Shown here in pieces: positions 1 through 8,526 of a stretch of 64,000 nucleotides of DNA; the first letter of the stretch is position 1, and the number at the start of each line of letters is the position of its first letter. A program made the translations under genes and the position numbers. The notes under the pieces were generated by a model. That model saw only the letters and a list, made by a program, of their open reading frames with translations. It was not told the origin of the DNA and made no database searches. Origin of the DNA: Kushneria phosphatilytica (GTDB lineage Bacteria > Pseudomonadota > Gammaproteobacteria > Pseudomonadales > Halomonadaceae); assembly GCF_008247605.1 (NCBI RefSeq), contig NZ_CP043420.1, positions 2,542,001-2,606,000 on the forward strand, written 5' to 3'.

Positions 1-147
1 GGTCCCGAAGAGGCCCTCTGTGAAGTGCTGGCGATTGCCCCTACGCATTGAAGTTCCGGCGCTTCGGGTCAGCGATTCGCCGAGACGGCCAGCCTCGAAC
101 TATACTGACACCTGCTGACTATTCATCATCGCCGCAAGGAGGCAGCC

Positions 148-561
148 ATGACGGAACAGAATCGCAACAATCAGCACGCCGAGGATATCGATCGGACCGA
201 AGAGGCACTGGAGCCACGGGAAGATCAGCTTACGGCAACGGCAGAAGAGGTCGAGTCGCTGGCCGATCGTGCCGCTGAAGACTTCGATGGCACGGCCACC
301 ACCCAGCCGGCCGAGGAATTGCCACAGGAGTTCGATTACGACGCTGAAGAAGCACTGATCGGTGATCTTGATCGGGATGAGGCAGAGCTGGCCCGCAAGG
401 AAGCCGAGCTTGAAAACGAGCTGGAAGTGACGGGCGCCGACGAAGAAGGTGTGGAGGCCCACATCAAGGAGCTCGATTTCGAAGAAGCCCGGGGCGAGGA
501 TGGCGTCGATCCGGAAGCCACCCGACCGGATAACCAGAGCCGGGATCCCGATTCAATCTGA
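148..561 (+). CDS. acidic hypothetical protein, 137 aa
   Basis: I do not recognise a family. The product is very rich in Glu and Asp, has almost no hydrophobic stretches, no signal peptide and no membrane segment, and is probably soluble and largely disordered or helical. The region around residues 70-95 is a heptad-like Glu/Ala/Leu stretch that could form a coiled coil. The ATG is preceded by a strong AAGGAGG at 136-142 with ideal spacing, which argues that the gene is real and not a shadow of the reverse frame. It stands alone, followed by REP-type repeats. Highly acidic proteins are common in halophiles, but no function can be inferred. Confidence 0.7.
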   Translation: MTEQNRNNQHAEDIDRTEEALEPREDQLTATAEEVESLADRAAEDFDGTATTQPAEELPQEFDYDAEEALIGDLDRDEAELARKEAELENELEVTGADEEGVEAHIKELDFEEARGEDGVDPEATRPDNQSRDPDSI

Positions 562-590
562 TCCACCATTGATAATGGTCGGTATTTGAA

Positions 591-750
591 GCGCATCGCG
601 ACTGAAGTCGCTCCTACAACACCCTTTCTGCCACCGGTGACCATTTTCCTGCAGGTGCGGCCTCGGCATCACGACTGACGTCGCGCCTGCAACATCCTTT
701 CTGTCACCGGTGGCTATCTACCTGTAGGAGCGGCTTCAGCCGCGATCCTC
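591..750. repeat. REP-like palindromic repeats, degenerate pair plus one full copy
   Basis: A palindromic core of the type GACTGAAGTC, flanked by a CTCCTAC or GTAGGAG tail, occurs at about 595-617 and in degenerate form at about 668-690. An oppositely oriented copy with the GGCTTCAGCC core lies at about 724-745. The first two copies sit in units about 73 bp apart that share the trailing segment around CCTTTCTG and CACCGGTG. The same family recurs at 58.9-59.2 kb and 60.7-61.1 kb. These resemble the REP elements of Pseudomonas and Halomonas. They fill the gap between the 137-aa gene and xfp. Confidence 0.8.
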
Positions 751-782
751 CCTGGCTGAAACCACTTCCCCAATACCAGGGT

Positions 783-3206
783 TCAGGGCTCATCACGCGC
801 CGGCAGGCGAACATGACCGTTCGACCACACCCACTGTGTAATCTCCGGCATATCCTCGAAATGCTCGCGAATATAGCGCTCATGCCGCTTTAGCAGCGCT
901 TCGAGATCGCGGATGATGTCAGCCGCCTGCTCAAGCTGTTTGGGTACATACCGCAACGCATCAAGTGCCAGATGGATGCGACTCATGCGGTTGAGTACCG
1001 TCATGTCAAAGGGCGTGGTGGTTGTGCCCTCCTCCATATAGCCACGCACGTGTATCCGATCGGCGCCGGGACGATGATGCATCAGCTGGTGCACCACTCC
1101 ACGGTAGCCATGGAAGGCAAACAGGATGGGCCGATCAGCCGTAAACAGTGACACAAAACGTGCCTGACTGATGCCATGCGGGTGATCGACATCAAGGCTC
1201 ATCAGATCGACCACATTAACCACACGCACTTTCAGTTCCGGCAGATAGCTGCGCAGCAGATCCACTGCCGCCAGCATCTCCTGAGTCGCAATATCACCGG
1301 CGCAGGCCATGACAATATCCGGCTCTTCATCGCCGCAGTTGCTCGCCCAGTGCCAGGCATCACACCCCAGCCGGCAATGCTCACGTGCCTCGTCCATCGA
1401 GAGATACTGCAGCTGAGGATGCTTGTCGATGACAATGGTGTTGAGGTAGTCAACGCTCTGAAAACAGTGCTCGGCCACCGACAGCAGGCAGTTGGCATCC
1501 GGTGGCAGGTAAATGCGCACCACTTCGGCCTGCTTGGTCAGCAGGTTATCGATGAATCCCGGCCCCTGGTGACTGAAACCGTTGTGATCGTTACGCCAGC
1601 AGGTCGAGGTCAACAGATAGTTCATTGATGGCACCGGCTCACGCCATGCCACATTGCGTGCGTGCTCCAGCCACTTGGCATGCTGCATCGCCATCGAGTC
1701 GATAATCGAGGCAAAGGCTTCATAACTGGCAAACATCCCATGGCGGCCGGTCAGGACATAGCCTTCCAGCCAGCCATTGCAGTTGTGCTCGCTGAGCACT
1801 TCCATCATGCGGCCATCGCGCGATACCTGCTCATCCTGTTCGTGGATCTCACTGACCAGGCAGCGATCGGTCACTTCGAACACGGCGCCCAGCTTGTTGG
1901 AGTTGACCTCATCAGGGCAGAACAGCCGGAACGTGGTCGGGTTGTCCCGATAGATATCGCGCATGTACTGGCCCAGCCGCTCGGTCGAGCCATGCAGCTC
2001 ACGGCCACGATTGTCGTCAGTCACCTCGACCGCATAGTCACTCGTATCGCGCAACGAGAGCGGCTCTCGCAGCATTCCGCCATTGGCGTGGGGATTGCTG
2101 CCCATGCGCTGTTTGCCCTGTGGCGCCCGGGCCGTAATCGCTTCCCGCGGACGACCCTGATCGTCAAACAGCTCATCGGGTCGATAGCTGCGCATCCAAC
2201 GCTCAAGATGAGCACGGTGCTCATCATTATCACGCACGCCCCCCATCGGCACCTGGTGGGCATGAAAGGTGCCTTCCACCGGCACGCCATCCACGCGATC
2301 AGGCCCGGTCCAGCCCTTGGGCGTGCGCATCACGATCATCGGCCAGGCCGGCTTCTCGCGGACACCTTCCTCGCGGGCGCGACGCTGGATGGCATGAATC
2401 TCGTCGATCACTTCGGTCAGCGTGTCGGCCATGGCGCGATGGACCGTCATCGGATCATCGCCTTCGACAAAGCGGGGCTCATAGCCGTGGCCGCGGAAGT
2501 AGTGTGTCAGGGTTTCATCGCTTTCGCGTGAGAGCACCGTAGGGCTGCCGATCTTGTAACCATTGAGATGCAGAATCGGCAGTACCGCCCCATCACGTGC
2601 CGGATTGAGAAAGCGAATGCCTTTCCAGGAGCCTTCCAGAGGGCCGGTTTCTGCTTCGCCATCACCCACGACGGCAGTCGCAATCAGATCGGGGTTGTCA
2701 AAAACAGCACCAAAGGCATGCACCAGCACATAACCGAGCTCCCCGCCCTCGTGGATCGAACCGGGGGTAGGCACACTGACATGACTGGGCACCCCTCCGG
2801 GGGTAGAAAACTGCCGAAACAGCTGGCGCATGCCGGCACCGTCGCGGGTCACCTGTGGAAAGTGCTCGCTGTAGCTGCCTTCCAGCCAGACATTCGCCAG
2901 TAATGCAGGTCCGCCATGCCCCGGGCCGGCCAGATAAATCATGTTCAGATCACGGGCACGGATCTGCTCGTTGAGATGGGCGTAGATCAGGTTGAGCCCC
3001 GGCGAGGTGCCCCAATGCCCCAGCAGGCGTGGCTTGATGTGCTCAGGTTCGAGCGATTCACGCAGCAGTGGATTGGCCTGCAGGTAGATCTGCCCGACCG
3101 TCAGATAGTTGGCCGCACGCCACCAGCGGTCGATATGCTGGAGAGTCGCGTCGTCCAAAGACAGCGCGTTTGACTGTCCTCCACTCGTCGTCTCGGTGAC
3201 TGCCAT
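783..3206 (-). CDS. xfp: phosphoketolase, 807 aa
   Basis: Thiamin-diphosphate enzyme that splits xylulose 5-phosphate (and often fructose 6-phosphate) with phosphate into acetyl phosphate and glyceraldehyde 3-phosphate (or erythrose 4-phosphate), in the cytosol. The full family length is present. Visible signatures are GPGHGGP at 94-100, EGGELGY at 153-159 and GDGEAETG at 181-188, the last contributing to cofactor binding. The ATG has an AGGGAG element just upstream. The gene lies 54 bp downstream of ackA on the same strand, so the acetyl phosphate made can be turned directly into ATP and acetate. Sequence alone does not tell whether fructose 6-phosphate is also used. Confidence 0.96.
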   Translation of the reverse strand: MAVTETTSGGQSNALSLDDATLQHIDRWWRAANYLTVGQIYLQANPLLRESLEPEHIKPRLLGHWGTSPGLNLIYAHLNEQIRARDLNMIYLAGPGHGGPALLANVWLEGSYSEHFPQVTRDGAGMRQLFRQFSTPGGVPSHVSVPTPGSIHEGGELGYVLVHAFGAVFDNPDLIATAVVGDGEAETGPLEGSWKGIRFLNPARDGAVLPILHLNGYKIGSPTVLSRESDETLTHYFRGHGYEPRFVEGDDPMTVHRAMADTLTEVIDEIHAIQRRAREEGVREKPAWPMIVMRTPKGWTGPDRVDGVPVEGTFHAHQVPMGGVRDNDEHRAHLERWMRSYRPDELFDDQGRPREAITARAPQGKQRMGSNPHANGGMLREPLSLRDTSDYAVEVTDDNRGRELHGSTERLGQYMRDIYRDNPTTFRLFCPDEVNSNKLGAVFEVTDRCLVSEIHEQDEQVSRDGRMMEVLSEHNCNGWLEGYVLTGRHGMFASYEAFASIIDSMAMQHAKWLEHARNVAWREPVPSMNYLLTSTCWRNDHNGFSHQGPGFIDNLLTKQAEVVRIYLPPDANCLLSVAEHCFQSVDYLNTIVIDKHPQLQYLSMDEAREHCRLGCDAWHWASNCGDEEPDIVMACAGDIATQEMLAAVDLLRSYLPELKVRVVNVVDLMSLDVDHPHGISQARFVSLFTADRPILFAFHGYRGVVHQLMHHRPGADRIHVRGYMEEGTTTTPFDMTVLNRMSRIHLALDALRYVPKQLEQAADIIRDLEALLKRHERYIREHFEDMPEITQWVWSNGHVRLPARDEP

Positions 3207-3260
3207 GCCATGTCTCCCTTCCTGGTATTTCGGTAACGTCCCGGTTACTCACTGCACTTT

Positions 3261-4466
3261 TCAATGCGAGCGCCACAGCTGCCAGGTATGTTCTGCCAGC
3301 ATGGCTTCTTCGTCGGTCGGTACCACCCTGACGGTGATGGCGCTGTCATCGCTCGAAATCAGCCGTGGCACCTCACCACGATTGGCGGTCTCATCCAGGC
3401 GCACCGACCACAGCGGCGCCAGCCGCTCGATGATGGCCTCACGAATGGGCGCAGCATGTTCGCCGATACCCGCGGTAAACACGATACCATCGACGCCCCC
3501 GAGTGTTACCGCCATGCGCCCCATCTCCTGGGCAGTCCGATAGACGAAGAAATCGATGGCCCGTTGCGCTGCCGGATCGTCACTCTCCAGTAGTACCTGC
3601 ATATCGCTGTCGATACCGGAGAGGCCCAGCAAGCCGGATTCGTGATAGAGCAGATGTTGCAGAGCCTCTTCATCGAGCTCGTGCTGGCCCTGCAGATAGA
3701 GCACCGCGCCAGGATCCAGCGCCCCACAGCGCGTTCCCATTGGCAGACCGTCGAGCGCGGTAAAGCTCATGGTCGTATCCCGGCTGCGCCCGTTCTCCAT
3801 CGCACAGAGGCTGGCACCATTCCCCAGATGCGCCACGATCACGCGCCCTTGCGCCAGTTTGGCATCGATCTCTCGAAGCCGTTGCGCAATGTACTCATAG
3901 GAGAGCCCGTGGAAACCGTAGCGTCGGATACCCTCCTCGAAATACCGGTAGGGCAAACCGGTCAGCTGAGCAATCTCCGGACGAGCCTGATGGAAAGCAC
4001 TGTCAAAGCAGGCAACCTGGAGAACATCCGGCGCAAAGCGGCTTACAGCATCAATGCCGGACAGATGATGCGGCTGATGCAGTGGCGCCATGGGGGTCAG
4101 CGAGGCAATACGCTCACGAACCTGTTCATCGATGATCACCGGGGCATCGAAAAAACGCCCGCCATGCACGATACGATGGCCGACCGCTACCGGCCTGAAG
4201 GCATCGAGCTGTTCATCAAGCATATGGCGAATACGCTCATAGGCATGATCATGATCGGGCACTTCCTGCTCGGAGAGCGTTTCGTCCGCCAGACTCGTAC
4301 CATCTGCAAGATGGCCGGCGAGATGAGGGTGCGTACCAATGCCATCGAGCTGTGCGTGGGCAAGCAGTTCGAGGGGCGTCTGCTTATCTGCCGAATACAG
4401 CGACAGCTTGATGCTGGACGACCCCGCGTTAACGCCAATGATGACGGTTCGCTCCGAATTCGGCAT
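3261..4466 (-). CDS. ackA: acetate kinase, 401 aa
   Basis: Interconverts acetyl phosphate plus ADP with acetate plus ATP; ASKHA-fold cytosolic kinase. The N-terminal phosphate-binding motif NAGSSSIK is at residues 13-20, and motifs such as HRIVHGG and RYGFHG follow in family order. The frame stays open 58 codons further upstream. I chose the ATG at 4464-4466 because AGGGAG lies just before it and the protein then begins like other AckA proteins. It is the first gene of an ackA-xfp pair, which implies a phosphoketolase bypass rather than the usual ackA-pta pairing. The divergent small gene at 4633 shares the 166-bp upstream region. Confidence 0.95.
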   Translation of the reverse strand: MPNSERTVIIGVNAGSSSIKLSLYSADKQTPLELLAHAQLDGIGTHPHLAGHLADGTSLADETLSEQEVPDHDHAYERIRHMLDEQLDAFRPVAVGHRIVHGGRFFDAPVIIDEQVRERIASLTPMAPLHQPHHLSGIDAVSRFAPDVLQVACFDSAFHQARPEIAQLTGLPYRYFEEGIRRYGFHGLSYEYIAQRLREIDAKLAQGRVIVAHLGNGASLCAMENGRSRDTTMSFTALDGLPMGTRCGALDPGAVLYLQGQHELDEEALQHLLYHESGLLGLSGIDSDMQVLLESDDPAAQRAIDFFVYRTAQEMGRMAVTLGGVDGIVFTAGIGEHAAPIREAIIERLAPLWSVRLDETANRGEVPRLISSDDSAITVRVVPTDEEAMLAEHTWQLWRSH

Positions 4467-4632
4467 GCGCGCTCCCTGGCTGTCAGATAGTGGTGGCACC
4501 TGATCACCAAGCGTAGCCAGGAAATACCCCGGCAGTACAAGCGTTCCGTGACACGCCCTGCACTCTCCCGGTCGAAGAGTTCGCGCCCCTCTTCTACCCT
4601 GTAACGGCACACTCAAACGACAAGGAGCTGTC

Positions 4633-4905
4633 ATGCCCATTGTTCAAAGACTCGAAGACGTCACACAGACCATGATCGAGGATGCCAAATCCGCCATGGA
4701 AACAGGCCCCGATGCCAATCCGGGTGGTCATGAACACAGCAGCAATCCGGTAGCGGATCTGGGGATGTCGCTGAAACCGCATATCGATCAGGGCATGTCG
4801 GTCAAGGAAGTGGCCGATCGGATTGGCGCTTCACCGGATCTGGTCGACCGCTGCATCAGCCATCCCATTGTGACCCAGCTTGATGAAGGCAGTGACGGCC
4901 GCTGA
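4633..4905 (+). CDS. small hypothetical protein with helix-turn-helix-like C-terminus, 90 aa
   Basis: Not recognised as a named family. The start is supported by AAGGAG at 4622-4627. The first half is polar and rich in Gly, Asn and His. The second half (about residues 52-80) contains GMSVKEVADRIGASPDLVDRC, which has the spacing of a helix-turn-helix and may bind DNA. It is transcribed divergently from ackA-xfp and could regulate it, but that is only inference from position. There is no signal peptide or membrane segment. Confidence 0.65.
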   Translation: MPIVQRLEDVTQTMIEDAKSAMETGPDANPGGHEHSSNPVADLGMSLKPHIDQGMSVKEVADRIGASPDLVDRCISHPIVTQLDEGSDGR

Positions 4906-4987
4906 ACACCGTCCACCTCATGCCACGGCACAGGCCGCGTCATGTACGCGGCCGCCCATGGTTCAGGCGCTTGAAAACATCTGATGC

Positions 4988-7081
4988 TTAATTCGTTGCC
5001 GGCCTGATTTCAGGACTGGGGCTCTCGGCGCTCAGATTGGCGTAACGTCTGAGAGTAATCTGCAATCGCTCATTAAGCCCCTCCAGCAGATCGATCTGAT
5101 CGCTATCCAGCCTTCCTGAACAGCGCAGCGCATTGACCAGTCGCGCACCATCCTGCTCGAACGTCTCGTCATACTCTCCCCAGGCACTGTGTTCATAGGC
5201 ATACGCAAGCGTGTACTGCCAGCGCCGCAGGGCAGCACGTACGCGTGGGGTATCATCATTGGCACTGACGCGACGATTGATGCTCAGAATCAGGTGTCCC
5301 AGGTTGAGACCGCTCAATCCCATATCCAGCAGATAGCGCTCATCCTCCGGCAAGGCATTATCGTGACCTGACAGGCGCTGGATGCGTTCGATCATGCGCC
5401 CATTGAACCAATCGGCGGTGCTGGCACGAGAGTGCTGCTGTGAACGCTCCCACAGATGCAGCAAATCATCGGTAATGGCGCCGATGGCCCGGCGCCGCAT
5501 GACCAGAGGCCCCGGACCGGGGAAAAGACGGAACACCGTCCACAGAACAAGCAACCCGATGATGACGGCGACAGCGCGATTGAGGAAGCTGACCACACTG
5601 AAAGCCATGGCATTGCTAGGCTGTGTCGTGATGACGAAGAAAATGCTGAAACCGAGTGCATACGGCAGAGTGGGAATATTGGCGATACCCATCAGCCCCA
5701 GAAACAGCGGTACGCCAAAGATCAGGACCAGCATCTCGTAGAAGCCCGTCGAGGGCGCCAGAAAGATATAGCCGAACATCAGTGCCGCCAGCAGCCCAAG
5801 CAATCCGCCCTTGAGCACACTGCGTATCATGACTGTCGGATTGGGAAAGCGATTGAACATGATGCCGAAGATGACCGGCAGGATCATCATCAGTACAGCG
5901 GCATTCCACTGGGTACCGACGTAAATCACCGAACCGATGATAAACAGTACGCCAGCCCTCATCGCAGTGGTCATGGCCTGTAGATAGTCACGATGGTGGG
6001 CAAATCTTCTGGCACGCAGGCGGGTGGTAGAAGCGTGGCGGATGGCCCCGCGCGCCTGCACCATGACATGGGCACAGTTGAGCAGCTCATGAATGGCCTG
6101 ACCCAGCCGACGCTGCAGATGTGAACCTGACGCTTCGCTGACCAGATCCGCGCTCTGAACCCGCTTGCGCAAGCCATTCAGGACACGTCTTCGCTCCTCG
6201 GTATCTTCAAGCGACCTCAGGCGGGAGAAGGTTCGACGGATATCGCCCAGTACGGCTTTCATCTTATCGGTCAACAGATCCGGATGATTGCGCACCAACC
6301 GTCCGGAAACCTGCATTTCCGAAAGCAGCGTCAGGGTCCGCTGCGCCAGTAGCTGCGAAGCCCGAGCGCGGCCGGGGCCTTCCGGGCCTTCGTAGATGAC
6401 GGCACTGCTGTCGGTATTTAGCGTGACGGCCGCCTGCAGCGCTTCAACCGTCATGTTCTGGGCCTGGGAGAGCGGCACGTCCGGGTCCAGCTCTGCTTCC
6501 AGAGTCGCAAAGGCCTTGTCGATGACCTGACTGGCATGGCCATTGACGACATCGCGCACCCGCACCGGCCACACCAGCATGCTCACCACGGTGGCACAGG
6601 CCGCCCCCAGACCGATCTCGCTCATGCGCGCCACGGCTGTCTGAAAGACACCATAGCTGGAGTTGTTACTGATCATCGGGATCAGCACGATCAGGGCCGC
6701 CGTAGCAGCACCGATGGCAAACCCGTAGGTCAGATTGAAATTGCGGGTCAACGTGGAAGCGGCAGCGTTCAGGCAGATCCAGATCATCAGAAACATCAGC
6801 CCGAGGCCTGGCATCTGCATGAACAGCGCCATGATGAGGATGCCGACACCGCCACCGATCAGCGTTCCTCCGATCTGGCAGAGCCCTTTCTCGATCACCA
6901 GGCCACTCTGTGGCCGAATCTGCAAAAAGACAGCGGAGATGACCGCCCAGTAAGGGCGGTCCAGACTCAGCAGCATGGCCAGATAAAGCGCCAGTGACAT
7001 TGCCAACACCCCTTTGAAGGCAAATCTCAGGGTGTTGATATCCGGCGTGAGATAAACGCTGAGCTTGGGCCCCAGCTTCAT
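4988..7081 (-). CDS. FUSC-family inner-membrane efflux subunit (AaeB-like), 697 aa
   Basis: Inner-membrane component of a PET/FUSC-type exporter; relatives export aromatic carboxylic acids. The protein has the typical two-half layout: membrane segments in roughly residues 20-190, a soluble helical region, a second membrane block at about 370-530, then a cytoplasmic C-terminal domain. It overlaps the HlyD-family gene by four bases (ATGA), so the two are translationally coupled. With the DUF1656 gene it makes a complete AaeX-AaeA-AaeB-type operon. The substrate cannot be read from the sequence. Confidence 0.9.
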   Translation of the reverse strand: MKLGPKLSVYLTPDINTLRFAFKGVLAMSLALYLAMLLSLDRPYWAVISAVFLQIRPQSGLVIEKGLCQIGGTLIGGGVGILIMALFMQMPGLGLMFLMIWICLNAAASTLTRNFNLTYGFAIGAATAALIVLIPMISNNSSYGVFQTAVARMSEIGLGAACATVVSMLVWPVRVRDVVNGHASQVIDKAFATLEAELDPDVPLSQAQNMTVEALQAAVTLNTDSSAVIYEGPEGPGRARASQLLAQRTLTLLSEMQVSGRLVRNHPDLLTDKMKAVLGDIRRTFSRLRSLEDTEERRRVLNGLRKRVQSADLVSEASGSHLQRRLGQAIHELLNCAHVMVQARGAIRHASTTRLRARRFAHHRDYLQAMTTAMRAGVLFIIGSVIYVGTQWNAAVLMMILPVIFGIMFNRFPNPTVMIRSVLKGGLLGLLAALMFGYIFLAPSTGFYEMLVLIFGVPLFLGLMGIANIPTLPYALGFSIFFVITTQPSNAMAFSVVSFLNRAVAVIIGLLVLWTVFRLFPGPGPLVMRRRAIGAITDDLLHLWERSQQHSRASTADWFNGRMIERIQRLSGHDNALPEDERYLLDMGLSGLNLGHLILSINRRVSANDDTPRVRAALRRWQYTLAYAYEHSAWGEYDETFEQDGARLVNALRCSGRLDSDQIDLLEGLNERLQITLRRYANLSAESPSPEIRPATN

Positions 7082-8061
7082 TGCGATTGCTCGTCCCGGG
7101 CGTTACCGGTGCCCTTGACGTCCTCGACCTTCGGGTCGGCGCCCTGCGTACTGCCATTATGCTCAATGGCGTTGGGTGGCGTATCGCGATTGCTATCATC
7201 CCGGTCATCCGGCATGACCCTGACCGTGGCCGTCATTCCGGCGCTGAGATAGACACCCTCGGGAATATGATCGAGCACGATATCAACCGGGATACGCTGG
7301 GAGAGACGTACCCAGGTAAAGGTCTGCTGAACCTGGGGCAGCAACTGATTATTGCCCGAGGTATTGGTATTGGCGATACCACGACCAATGCTGACCACAT
7401 GGCCGGTCATCTCCTTGGCACCGCTCATCAGGTGAATCGACGCTCGATCTCCCACATCAATCGGCGGCAACTTGGTCTCGGCAAAATAGGCCGTAATGTA
7501 GAACGACCCGGCCCGCACCAGCGACATCTGGGCGTTGCCCTGGGTCACATAATTGCCTTCCCGCAGGTTCAGATTGATGATGGTGCCGTCGGTTGGCGCT
7601 TTCACTACCGTGCGATCCAGATCGATCTGCGCGCTTTCCAGCTGCGCCTGTGCCTGTTTATAGCTGGCTTTTGCGCTCTGGGCATTGAGCTGGGCCGTAT
7701 CGAGATTCTCGGAGCTGATGGCATTGCGCGATAATCCCTTGCGGCGCTGGTAATCATGTTCACGCAGCAGATAGTTGGCCTTCTGCTTTTCCATGGTGGC
7801 CTTCGCCTGGTCAAGCGCTGCCTGATAGCGGCGATCGTTGATGCGAAACAGCACATCACCCTTGCTGACATCCTGACCATCCTGGACATTCATCTGTGAC
7901 ACCCATCCCGAAACATCCGGCGCGATGGTAATCACATCGGCCCGAACCCGGGCATCCCGGGTCCAGGGCGTGTACATGTAGTAATGCCAGAGCCAGAGTC
8001 CGAGCGCAGTGGCCAACGCCACCATGACGAGAGTAATCAACACTTTCAGGAAGGTACGCAT
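7078..8061 (-). CDS. HlyD-family periplasmic adaptor (AaeA-like), 327 aa
   Basis: Membrane-fusion protein that links the FUSC subunit to an outer-membrane channel. One N-terminal membrane anchor (about residues 5-28) is followed by a biotinyl-lipoyl-like half motif near 50-80, a coiled-coil hairpin at about 90-150 rich in Gln, Ala and Lys, and a beta-barrel region starting near 155. The C-terminal 40 residues are polar and probably disordered. It sits between the DUF1656 gene (12 bp upstream) and the FUSC gene (4-bp overlap). No outer-membrane factor is encoded here, so a general TolC-type channel is probably used. Confidence 0.92.
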   Translation of the reverse strand: MRTFLKVLITLVMVALATALGLWLWHYYMYTPWTRDARVRADVITIAPDVSGWVSQMNVQDGQDVSKGDVLFRINDRRYQAALDQAKATMEKQKANYLLREHDYQRRKGLSRNAISSENLDTAQLNAQSAKASYKQAQAQLESAQIDLDRTVVKAPTDGTIINLNLREGNYVTQGNAQMSLVRAGSFYITAYFAETKLPPIDVGDRASIHLMSGAKEMTGHVVSIGRGIANTNTSGNNQLLPQVQQTFTWVRLSQRIPVDIVLDHIPEGVYLSAGMTATVRVMPDDRDDSNRDTPPNAIEHNGSTQGADPKVEDVKGTGNARDEQSQ

Positions 8062-8073
8062 TCGGATTCCGTC

Positions 8074-8280
8074 TTATTCCATCGTAGTCAGCACGTAGGT
8101 CACGACTGCCAGAACGCAGACGAACAGTGACACATCAAACCAGGCTTCCTGCCAGACCAGCCGTGACAGCACACTCTTGTGAATCAGGGTCCGCAACAGT
8201 GCCGCGACGACCAGACTGATCAGCACGAAGATCAGCATGGGGCTGTAGAAGATGCCCCCCAGGGACATTTCATGCAGCAT
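8074..8280 (-). CDS. DUF1656 small membrane protein (AaeX-like), 68 aa
   Basis: Small inner-membrane protein with two hydrophobic segments (about residues 14-32 and 48-64). This family almost always precedes HlyD/FUSC efflux pairs; its role is unknown. An AAGGAG element lies about seven bases before the ATG. It is the first gene of the three-gene efflux operon, so the operon promoter should lie in 8281-8460. Confidence 0.9.
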   Translation of the reverse strand: MLHEMSLGGIFYSPMLIFVLISLVVAALLRTLIHKSVLSRLVWQEAWFDVSLFVCVLAVVTYVLTTME

Positions 8281-8469
8281 GACAAGGCTCCTTCTGTCAT
8301 CCCGGGTCGCGCCGGCAGGTGATGGGACACTTCAGGCAGGAACGGGTTCAGGTGGCAGTAATCACTGGGGGACAATTCTATCCGCCATGCCCCGTTGTTG
8401 CTAAACCCGTTTTTGGATCAGGGTCAGGAAAAAGACGAAGCGTGCCTTGCACTACCCTCTTCACAACGT

Positions 8470-8497
8470 AAAAGGCCGGCCCAATGGGCCGGCCTTC
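8470..8497 (-). terminator. rho-independent terminator of the porin gene
   Basis: A perfect GC-rich hairpin with an 11-bp stem (8472-8482 with 8486-8496) and an AAT loop lies 30 bases beyond the porin stop. On the minus strand it is followed by a run of T. Confidence 0.9.
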
Positions 8498-8526
8498 TCT
8501 GGCATTATCAAACGATCGGCTTCAGC

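Noticed and set aside
1662..2531. Long plus-strand open frame (289 aa) opposite xfp
   Set aside because: It is antisense to a full-length phosphoketolase; the protein has no recognisable domain and its composition is that of a reverse-frame shadow in high-GC DNA.
4467..4640. N-terminal extension of AckA
   Set aside because: The extra 58 codons overlap the start of the divergent gene at 4633, have no ribosome binding site and no homology to AckA N-termini.
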